From NCBI GenBank assembly GCA_903904605.1, contig CAIVDC010000139.1:1-62588 (forward strand): 62,588 nt of DNA. The letters are read 5' to 3'. Every line of letters starts with the position of its first letter. The first letter of the stretch is position 1. This stretch comes from an uncultured Sterolibacterium sp. GTDB taxonomy: Bacteria; Pseudomonadota; Gammaproteobacteria; Burkholderiales; Rhodocyclaceae. The notes below the pieces were generated by a model. That model made no database searches and had not been told where the DNA came from. It was given only the letters and a program-made list of their open reading frames with translations. The translations under genes and the position numbers were made by a program. Positions 47,096-54,262 of the stretch are shown in pieces.

Positions 47096-47848
47096 ATGTG
47101 GCGTCCGCCCGCCCTGGCAAGCGTGGCGGCGGAAGCATCGCACGGCGTCGCCCTGATCGTCGGCGTCGGGCCCGGCGTCGGCGCTGCGCTGGCACGGCGG
47201 TTCGCTGCCGCAGGCATGGATGTCGCGTTGGCAAGTCGGGACGCCGGCAGGCTGCAGCCGCTCGTCGCCGAGTTGCATTGCCTGGGGCGGCAAGCGCGTG
47301 CCTATGGCTGCGACGCGACAGACGAGCTATCGGTCAAGCGTCTGTTCACGAAGGTGGCTTTCGATCTGGGCGCCCCTGAGCTCGCGGTGTACAACTGCGA
47401 AGCCTTCGGACCCGGCGGCATCCTGGATACCAATCCCAGCGCATTCGAGAACTGCTGGAAAGTGAACTGCTTCGGCGCATTTCTGGTGGCGCGCGGCGCC
47501 CTGCCAGCCATGCTGGATCGCGGCAGAGGGACGATAATCTTTACCGGGCCGACCGGTTCGCTGCGCGGGCGCGCCGGGTTCGTCAACCTGGCGGTCGGGA
47601 AGTCAGGGGCGCGCATGCTGGCGCAGAGCATGGCGCGGGAATTCTCGCCGCAGGGCGTCCATGTCGCTCATGTCGTCATCGACGGCCCGGTGCTGACGCC
47701 CATGAACGCCGACACGGTCGAGGAACGGGGGGAGGAAGGATTGCTCCATCCGGATGCGGTGGCTGAAACCTTGTACCAATTGCATCGCCAGCACAAGACT
47801 TGCTGGACCCACGAACTTGATCTACGTCCTTCGGTCGAGCCGTTCTGA
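47096..47848 (+). CDS. SDR-family oxidoreductase lacking the canonical Tyr
   Basis: A 250-residue short-chain dehydrogenase-like protein. The nucleotide motif is LIVGVGPGVGAALARRFAAAG (GVGPGVG form). The YxxxK active site appears as LAVGK, with the lysine present but Leu in place of Tyr. The preceding Ser/Thr region TGPTGSLRGRAGF is conserved. Later SMAREFSPQGVHVAHVVIDGP is typical of a subgroup in which the Tyr is often replaced. The frame is open 95 codons upstream, but that part is not SDR-like. Catalysis is uncertain; a structural or isomerase-like role is possible. Confidence 0.78.
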   Translation: MWRPPALASVAAEASHGVALIVGVGPGVGAALARRFAAAGMDVALASRDAGRLQPLVAELHCLGRQARAYGCDATDELSVKRLFTKVAFDLGAPELAVYNCEAFGPGGILDTNPSAFENCWKVNCFGAFLVARGALPAMLDRGRGTIIFTGPTGSLRGRAGFVNLAVGKSGARMLAQSMAREFSPQGVHVAHVVIDGPVLTPMNADTVEERGEEGLLHPDAVAETLYQLHRQHKTCWTHELDLRPSVEPF

Positions 47849-47984
47849 ACGCATGGGCTTGACGCCGACTTGTTCCGGAAATCGGCATGCCGCGTCTTGA
47901 TTCGATAATTGCGTCATCGAGCCCGCTGAACGCGATAGTGCGCAGGGACAAGAACCACTTGGAAATCCAGGGTGGCCCGCTCGT

Positions 47985-48704
47985 TCAGTCTGAGCCTGCG
48001 GTGGCATGCCATAGATGCAGCTTCTCCAGCGTGACGCCGTCGGCCTCGGTCAATACCATACGCGCGCCGTCGAAGTCTTCGTGCAGAGTGTAATCGCTGA
48101 CCGTCACCACCGTCGGGATCCCGGCCGCCATGCTCGCCGCCAGCCCATGGGAGGAATCCTCCACCGCCAGGCAATCGCGCGGCGGCAGATTCAACGCCTG
48201 CAGCGTCCAGAGATAGAGATCCGGTGCAGGCTTCTTGGCCGCCACCGCATCGCCCGAGGCGATGACGTCGAACCAGGTGTCTGCCTCCGGGCCGAGGTTG
48301 GCCCGCAACAGGCCGACCACATTCTCCCGTTTGGAGCTCGAGGCAATCGCCAGGCGGAGGCCCTCGGTCCGCGCCGCGCAAATCAGCTGACCTATATCGG
48401 CGCGCAGGGGTATTTCATGCGCTTCGAGCAGGCGCTGATAATTTCTCGTCTTCAGTTCATGGAGGCGGTTCAGGAGCTCCTCGAAATCCGGACGCGCCCT
48501 CGTCCCGGGATCGAAGCGCTCGGCATAGTAGCGCAGCCGCTCGCGGCCTCCCGCGACATCGAGCAAGGTACCGTAGAAGTCCTCGCTCCAGTACCAGGAA
48601 AGACCCGCCGCCTCGAATGCCGCATTGAAGGCCGGACGATGGCCGTCGCGCTCGGTATTGGCAAGCGTGCCGTCGACATCGAAGATGAGCGCGCGCAAGG
48701 TCAT
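47985..48704 (-). CDS. HAD-superfamily phosphatase (CbbY/Gph-like)
   Basis: A 239-residue HAD hydrolase with cap. Motif I is FDVDGTLANTE, motif II ASSSKR, motif III KKPAPDLY and motif IV VEDSSHG. The length and ending SSHGLAASMAAGIPTVV fit CbbY-type sugar-phosphate phosphatases or phosphoglycolate phosphatase. The substrate is not identifiable. It diverges from korC across a 211-bp gap and has no operon partner in its own direction. Confidence 0.88.
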   Translation of the reverse strand: MTLRALIFDVDGTLANTERDGHRPAFNAAFEAAGLSWYWSEDFYGTLLDVAGGRERLRYYAERFDPGTRARPDFEELLNRLHELKTRNYQRLLEAHEIPLRADIGQLICAARTEGLRLAIASSSKRENVVGLLRANLGPEADTWFDVIASGDAVAAKKPAPDLYLWTLQALNLPPRDCLAVEDSSHGLAASMAAGIPTVVTVSDYTLHEDFDGARMVLTEADGVTLEKLHLWHATAGSD

Positions 48705-48915
48705 GATGGGTTACCGCCGGAGGGAAAGGGATACCCATAGACTAGCGGATTTTCCCCCGGTAGGAAATAACCCTCCTTTATTCAGGGACATAGACCATGC
48801 GAAATCCGCGACGTGCCGGTCGTGTTCGTTTAAAATCGCCTACCCTTCCGGAAGCTTGCCGGCAGTCCGGATGCGGCATTGTCGTGAGTCGCGACGAAGT
48901 GGAGATGATACGCAC

Positions 48916-50703
48916 GTGAAACCAACCAACATCGGCGCCCCCGACTACTTTCACAAAGTCGTGGATTGCCAGTGGGCCTGTCCGGCCCATACCCCTGTTC
49001 CCGAGTACATTCGTTTGGTTGCCGCCGGTCGCTATTCGGACGCCTACATGATCAACTGGGAGTCCAATGTCTTCCCGGGCATTCTCGGCCGCGTCTGCGA
49101 TCGTCCCTGCGAGCCGGCCTGCCGCCGCGGCCGGGTGGACAAGGAGCCGGTCGCCATCTGCCGGTTGAAGCGCGTCGCCGCCGATCTCAAGGAAGACATA
49201 CGCCCCCTGCTGCCCAAGGTGCCGAGCCGGAAGAACGGCCGCCGCATCGCCTGCGTCGGCGCCGGCCCGGCCTCCCTGACCGTGGCCCGCGACCTGGCGG
49301 TGCTGGGCTACGAAGTCACCGTGTTCGACAACGGCAACTCGGCCGGCGGCATGATGCGCAGCCAGATTCCGAAATTTCGCCTGCCCGACAAGGTGATCGA
49401 CGAGGAATGCGCCTACATCATCGGCCTGGGCGTGGAGACCCGCTTCAATCACTGGGTCGGCAGCCTGAAGGAGACGCTGGCCGAAGGCTGGGATGCCGTC
49501 TTCGTCGGCACCGGCGCGCCGCGCGGTCGCGACGCCGAGATCCCGGGCCGCCAGGAAGCGGCGGCCCATATCCATGTCGGCATCGACTGGCTGTCGAAGG
49601 TCGCCTTCGGCCATGTCAGCGGCATTTCCAAGCGCGTCATCGTCTTGGGCGGCGGCAACACCGCCATGGACTGCTGCCGCTCGGCGCGACGCCTGGGCGG
49701 CGAGGACGTCAAGGTGGTGGTCAGGAGCGGCTACGATGAAATGAAGGCCTCGCCCTGGGAGAAGGAGGACGCGGTGCACGAGGGCATCCCCATCCTGAAC
49801 TTCCTGGTCCCCAAAGCCTTTGTGCACCAGCAGGACAAGCTGACCGGGGTGCTGTTCCAGAAGGTGCACGCCGAATACGACGCCAAGGGCCGGCGCAGCC
49901 TGCTGCCGACGGGGGAACCCGATGTCCTGATGGAATGCGAAGAAGTCCTGGTGGCGATCGGCCAGGAAAACACTTTCCCCTGGATCGAGCGCGATATCGG
50001 CGTCGACTTCGACAAATGGGGCATGCCGGTGCTCAATCCGGTCACGCTGCAGTCGACGCTGCCCAAGGTATTCTTCGGCGGCGATTCGGCACTCGGTCCC
50101 AAGAACATCATCACCGCCGTGGCTCAGGGCCACGACGCGGCCATCTCCATCGACCTGTTCTGCAAGGGCCGGGACCTCAAGCAGCGTCTGCCGCCGATGA
50201 CCAATCTGGTCAGCCAGAAGATGGGCATCCACGAGTGGAGCTACGACAATCAGGTGTCCGAGGAAGAACGAAAGAAGGTGCCGACGAAGGCGCTGGCGAG
50301 CGCGCTCAAGGACATCAAGATCGAACTCGAGCTCGGCTTCGATCCGCGTCTGGCCTGCGCAGAGGCCGAGCGCTGCCTCAACTGCGACATCGAGACGGTG
50401 TTCACCGCCAAGACCTGCATCGAATGCGACGCCTGCGTGGACATCTGCCCGACCGAATGCATCAGTTTCACCAGCAACGGCGAGGAAGAGGACTTGCGCG
50501 GCCGGCTGAAGGCGCCGGCGGCCAATCGAGACCAGGCCCTCTATGTCGCCGACGGACTCAAGACCGGCCGGGTCATGGTCAAGGACGAGAACGTCTGCCT
50601 GCATTGCGGCATGTGCGCCGAGCGTTGTCCGACCGGCGCCTGGGACATGCAGAAATTCCTACTGAAACTCGCCCACGCCGGGGCGGAGGTGAGAAGAACA
50701 TGA
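48916..50703 (+). CDS. korC: NAD(P)H-binding flavo-Fe-S subunit of 2-oxoacid oxidoreductase (KorC-type)
   Basis: A 595-residue GltD-like protein. The N-terminal Fe-S-type cysteines (CQWACP near 18-23; CDRPCEPAC near 60) are followed by an FAD site CVGAGPASLTVARDLA and an NAD(P) site VIVLGGGNTAMDCCRSARR. Two C-terminal 4Fe-4S motifs follow: CIECDACVDICP and CLHCGMCAERCP (about 505-575). It would pass electrons between reduced 2-oxoacid oxidoreductase clusters and NADP. The ATGA overlap with korA places it in one operon, as in the 2-oxoglutarate:NADP+ enzyme of Azoarcus. GTG start chosen; GGAG lies 12 bases upstream. Confidence 0.88.
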   Translation: MKPTNIGAPDYFHKVVDCQWACPAHTPVPEYIRLVAAGRYSDAYMINWESNVFPGILGRVCDRPCEPACRRGRVDKEPVAICRLKRVAADLKEDIRPLLPKVPSRKNGRRIACVGAGPASLTVARDLAVLGYEVTVFDNGNSAGGMMRSQIPKFRLPDKVIDEECAYIIGLGVETRFNHWVGSLKETLAEGWDAVFVGTGAPRGRDAEIPGRQEAAAHIHVGIDWLSKVAFGHVSGISKRVIVLGGGNTAMDCCRSARRLGGEDVKVVVRSGYDEMKASPWEKEDAVHEGIPILNFLVPKAFVHQQDKLTGVLFQKVHAEYDAKGRRSLLPTGEPDVLMECEEVLVAIGQENTFPWIERDIGVDFDKWGMPVLNPVTLQSTLPKVFFGGDSALGPKNIITAVAQGHDAAISIDLFCKGRDLKQRLPPMTNLVSQKMGIHEWSYDNQVSEEERKKVPTKALASALKDIKIELELGFDPRLACAEAERCLNCDIETVFTAKTCIECDACVDICPTECISFTSNGEEEDLRGRLKAPAANRDQALYVADGLKTGRVMVKDENVCLHCGMCAERCPTGAWDMQKFLLKLAHAGAEVRRT

Positions 50704-52550
50704 GTGCCACGAAGCCCATCCAGCGCTGCAACGATTTCGTCATCAAGTTCGCCAACGTCAACGGTTCGGGGTCGGCCTCCGCCAACGAACTGTTCGCCCG
50801 GGCCGTCCTGCGCATGGGCGTGCCGGTCGCGCCGCGCAATATCTTCCCTTCGAACATCCAGGGCCTGCCGACCTGGTACGAGATGCGCGTCTCCGCCGCC
50901 GGCTGGCTCGGCCGCCGCGGCGGCTGCGACCTGATGGTGGCGATGAATCCGCAAACCTGGGACCGCGACATCGCCGAGATCGAATCCGGCGGCTACCTTT
51001 TTTACGACTCGACCAAGGCTCTGCCGCGTTCCAAGTTCCGCGACGACATCACGGTGCTGGGCATCCCCTTGACCGAAATATGCAACCGCGAATACAGCGA
51101 TGCACGCCAGCGCCAGCTGTTCAAGAACATCATGTACGTCGGCGCGCTCACCGCGCTGCTCGACATGGAATTCGACCCGGTGGAAAAGCTGATCACCGAC
51201 CAGTTTCGCGGCAAGGACAAGCTGATCGCGGCCAACATCAATGCGCTGAAACTCGGTTACGCCCACGCCAAGGAACATCTGCCCTGCCCGATCGGCCTGC
51301 GCGTTGCCCGCAGCGACGGGGTCGGCGACAAGATCTTCGTCAATGGCAATGACGCCGCCGGGCTCGGCGCCGTCTACGGAGGGGCCACCGTCGCGGCCTG
51401 GTATCCGATCACGCCCTCGACCTCGGTGATCGAATCCTTCAGCGCCTATTGCCGCAAGTACCGCACCGATCCGGACAACGGCTCGGCCCGCTACGCCATC
51501 GTCCAGGCCGAGGACGAACTGGCCTCGATCGGCATGGTGATCGGCGCCTCGTGGAACGGCGCGCGCGCCTTCACCGCCACCTCCGGTCCGGGCATTTCGC
51601 TGATGCAGGAGTTTTTCGGGCTGGCCTATTTCGCCGAGATCCCCGCAGTGATCTTCGACGTGCAGCGAGGCGGGCCATCGACCGGCATGCCGACCCGCAC
51701 CCAACAGTCCGACCTGATCTCCTGCGCCTACGCCTCGCACGGCGACACCCGGCATGTACTGCTGTTTCCCGAGGGCCCCTACGAGTGCTTCACGCTCGGC
51801 GCCCAGGCCTTCGATCTGGCCGATCGCCTGCAGACGCCGGTCTTCGTCATGCTCGATCTCGACATCGGCATGAACGACAGCCTCTCCCAGCCCTTCGACT
51901 GGGACGACCAGCGCCGCTACGATCGCGGCAAGGTGATGAGCGAGGAGGAACTGGAGGCGGGCAAGGATTTCGGCCGCTATCTCGACATCGACGGCGACGG
52001 CATTGCGTACCGCACCATTCCCGGCACCCATCCGACCAAGGGCGCCTACTTCACCCGCGGCACGACCCGCAACGCCTATGCCAAGTACAGCGAGGCCGGT
52101 GCCGACTACGTTTATAACATGGAGCGCCTGCGGCGAAAGTTCGCGACCGCGAAGAAACTCGTGCCCGCCCCGGTGCTGCGCCGGGCAGCAGCACCGACCC
52201 GCTTCGGCGCCCTCTATTACGGCTCCACCGGCCCGTCCATGGATGAAGCCGTGGCCAGCCTGGAGGCCCGGGGCATTCATCTGGACACCTTGAGGCTGCG
52301 CAGTTTTCCCTTCGCCGACGAGGTGCTCGATTTCGTCTCCGAGCACGATTTCGTATTCGTCGTCGAGCAGAACGAGAGCGCCCAGATGCGCACCCTGCTC
52401 ATCAACGAAGGCGAGCTCGATCCGAAAAGGCTGATCCGCGTGCTCCACTACGACGGCACGCCGATCACCGCCCGCTTCATCGAGAGCCGCATCGCCGACG
52501 CGCTCTCGGAGCGCAAGGTGAGTCCTATCCGCAAACAGGTGGCGTCATGA
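50700..52550 (+). CDS. korA: 2-oxoacid:acceptor oxidoreductase alpha (gamma-alpha fusion) subunit, KorA
   Basis: A 616-residue subunit. Residues 1-190 form the gamma-type domain (GSGSASANELFARAVLRMG), and the rest is the alpha (pyrimidine-binding) domain with AWYPITPSTSVIESFSAY, EDELASIGMVIGASWNGARA, TSGPGISLMQEF and GGPSTGMPTRTQQ. The fused size of about 66 kDa matches KorA of Azoarcus-type 2-oxoglutarate:NADP+ oxidoreductase. With KorB it oxidatively decarboxylates a 2-oxoacid to the acyl-CoA using TPP. 2-Oxoglutarate is the inferred substrate; pyruvate or indolepyruvate cannot be excluded. Confidence 0.92.
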   Translation: MSATKPIQRCNDFVIKFANVNGSGSASANELFARAVLRMGVPVAPRNIFPSNIQGLPTWYEMRVSAAGWLGRRGGCDLMVAMNPQTWDRDIAEIESGGYLFYDSTKALPRSKFRDDITVLGIPLTEICNREYSDARQRQLFKNIMYVGALTALLDMEFDPVEKLITDQFRGKDKLIAANINALKLGYAHAKEHLPCPIGLRVARSDGVGDKIFVNGNDAAGLGAVYGGATVAAWYPITPSTSVIESFSAYCRKYRTDPDNGSARYAIVQAEDELASIGMVIGASWNGARAFTATSGPGISLMQEFFGLAYFAEIPAVIFDVQRGGPSTGMPTRTQQSDLISCAYASHGDTRHVLLFPEGPYECFTLGAQAFDLADRLQTPVFVMLDLDIGMNDSLSQPFDWDDQRRYDRGKVMSEEELEAGKDFGRYLDIDGDGIAYRTIPGTHPTKGAYFTRGTTRNAYAKYSEAGADYVYNMERLRRKFATAKKLVPAPVLRRAAAPTRFGALYYGSTGPSMDEAVASLEARGIHLDTLRLRSFPFADEVLDFVSEHDFVFVVEQNESAQMRTLLINEGELDPKRLIRVLHYDGTPITARFIESRIADALSERKVSPIRKQVAS

Positions 52551-53602
52551 CCTATCTCAGCAAACCGAAACTGCTGCGCCCCGACACGCCCAAGAACGCC
52601 CTGGGCTATACCCGGCGCGACTACGAAGGCGCGATCTCGACGCTCTGCGCCGGCTGCGGCCACGACTCGATCAGCGCCGCGATCGTCCAGGCCTGCTTCG
52701 ATCTGGACATCGAGCCGCACAAGGTGGCCAAGCTCTCCGGCATCGGCTGCTCGTCGAAGACGCCCGACTACTTCCTCGGCAACTCGCACGGCTTCAACAG
52801 CGTGCACGGCCGCATGCCCTCGGTGCTCACCGGCGCCGCGCTGGCCAACCGCGACCTGATCTACCTCGGCGTCTCGGGCGACGGCGACTCGGCCTCGATC
52901 GGCATCGGCCAGTTCGCCCACGCCATGCGGCGCGGCGTGAACATGACCTACATCGTCGAGAACAACGGGGTCTATGGCCTGACCAAGGGGCAGTTCTCGG
53001 CAACCACGGACAAGGGCTCGAAGAGCAAGCGCGGCGTGGTCAATAACGACAGCCCGATCGATCTCGTCGCCCTCGCCCTGCAGCTCGGCGCCAGCTACGT
53101 GGCGCGCAGCTTTTCCGGCGACAAGGAACAGCTGATCCCGCTGATCAAGGGCGCCCTGCATCACCGCGGACCGGCCTTCATCGATGTCATCAGCCCCTGC
53201 GTTACCTTCAACAACCATCCCGGCTCGACCAAGAGCTACGACTATGTGCGCGAGCACAACGAGGCGGTCAATCGGCTCGATGTCATCCTGCCGCGCGATC
53301 CGATCGGCGCCTCCTATGCGCCCGGCTCGCTGCGCAGGATCGTGCAGCACGACGGCTCCGTCCTCCACCTGCGCAAGCTGGGCGAAGACTACGACCCCTC
53401 CGACCGGATCGGCGCCATGAACCATATCCAGGAGCGGCACGCGCTGGGCGAAATCGTCACCGGCCTGCTCTTCGTGGACGCCAGCGCCGAGGATCTTCAC
53501 CGCCATCTGAACACGGTGGGCAAGCCGCTCAACCAGCTCCGCGACGCCTACCTCTGCCCCGGCAGCAAGGCGCTGGAGGCGCTCAACGCCTCGCTCAGAT
53601 AG
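52547..53602 (+). CDS. korB: 2-oxoacid:acceptor oxidoreductase beta (TPP) subunit, KorB
   Basis: A 351-residue TPP-binding subunit. CAGCGHDSISAAIVQAC near the start holds the proximal cysteines. The TPP motif reads GDGDSASIGIGQ with ENNGVYGLTKGQ about 30 residues on. GIGCSSKTPDYF and GVVNNDSPIDLVAL are typical of the family. The ATG overlaps the korA stop by four bases. Unlike some beta subunits it has no ferredoxin-like domain of its own, so KorC supplies the electron exit. It is last in the korCAB unit. Confidence 0.93.
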   Translation: MTYLSKPKLLRPDTPKNALGYTRRDYEGAISTLCAGCGHDSISAAIVQACFDLDIEPHKVAKLSGIGCSSKTPDYFLGNSHGFNSVHGRMPSVLTGAALANRDLIYLGVSGDGDSASIGIGQFAHAMRRGVNMTYIVENNGVYGLTKGQFSATTDKGSKSKRGVVNNDSPIDLVALALQLGASYVARSFSGDKEQLIPLIKGALHHRGPAFIDVISPCVTFNNHPGSTKSYDYVREHNEAVNRLDVILPRDPIGASYAPGSLRRIVQHDGSVLHLRKLGEDYDPSDRIGAMNHIQERHALGEIVTGLLFVDASAEDLHRHLNTVGKPLNQLRDAYLCPGSKALEALNASLR

Positions 53603-53603
53603 G

Positions 53604-53630
53604 CCGGCGAAGCGCCGGACTTCCGTCCGG
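53604..53630. terminator. Overlapping hairpins after korB
   Basis: Two short stems share a CCGG core: CCGGCG-aag-CGCCGG (53604-53618) and CCGGAC-ttcc-GTCCGG (53615-53630). They are mutually exclusive and lie in the 48-bp gap between korB and the convergent DoxX gene. No T-run follows. This is a candidate 3'-end structure or small processing signal. Confidence 0.4.
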
Positions 53631-53650
53631 TGTGCCGATCTTGCGGCGGT

Positions 53651-54103
53651 CTACAGTTGCGTGCCGATCCTGCGATCGAGCGACCAGGGACCTCCGCCGC
53701 GCAGCACGATGGCGAACATGATCAGGCACCACATCAGCGGATACTCGTAGCCGGGGCCGGTCCAGCCGAACTTGGGCCAGAGGGTGCCGGCGATCACGGC
53801 CATCTCGATGCAGATCGCCGCCGCGAAGAAACGCGTGAACAGGCCCAGGGCCACGCACAGCCCGCCCAAGGTTTCGAGGACGATGAGCAGGACGGCGAGC
53901 GGTTCGGCCGGCTCGATGCCGCGCCTCACCAGCGCCATCGCGGCGGTCGCCGCGACGCCGGCCATCAGCTTGGGAACGCCGTGCGGCAGGATCATCAGCC
54001 CGGACGTGAGCCGGACCACTGTCCAGCTCAGCGGCCGGACGAAATCATAGAACGGTTTGAGCTGCGGGATGAGAAGCTTGGGTTCGGTCTGGGCACTGCT
54101 CAT
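53651..54103 (-). CDS. DoxX-family membrane protein
   Basis: A 150-residue protein with four helices (about residues 25-50, 60-80, 85-110 and 120-145). DoxX features are GLMILPHGVPKL, LETLGGLCVALGLFTRFFAA, and a C-terminal W-P-K-F-GW plus EYPL. Family members take part in quinone-linked redox or stress responses; the role here is unknown. The ATG is supported by an AGGAGG box about 10 bases upstream; an upstream in-frame start lacks this. Confidence 0.88.
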   Translation of the reverse strand: MSSAQTEPKLLIPQLKPFYDFVRPLSWTVVRLTSGLMILPHGVPKLMAGVAATAAMALVRRGIEPAEPLAVLLIVLETLGGLCVALGLFTRFFAAAICIEMAVIAGTLWPKFGWTGPGYEYPLMWCLIMFAIVLRGGGPWSLDRRIGTQL

Positions 54104-54262
54104 GATCGATTCCTCCTGGTGGATTTCGCCGGCAACCGCGATTCGAAGCGGCGAGACGACGGCGGAAGGCGCGCCCGGGGGATCCCATCCAGGCGGGAGG
54201 ATTATGTCACCAACTCCGGCCATGTTTTGAAGTTGATGTGTTCAACATGCAAATATTTCGGC

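Noticed and set aside
48831-48836. TAAAAT as the -10 of a korC promoter
   Set aside because: No acceptable -35 at 16-18 bp; left out of the feature list.
48778-50604. 608-codon open frame antisense to korC
   Set aside because: KorC has intact FAD, NAD(P) and Fe-S motifs; the antisense product is low-complexity without homology cues.
54232-54246. GTTGA-n5-TCAAC palindrome upstream of the DoxX gene
   Set aside because: Short stem with no supporting promoter geometry; may be chance in a 159-bp gap.
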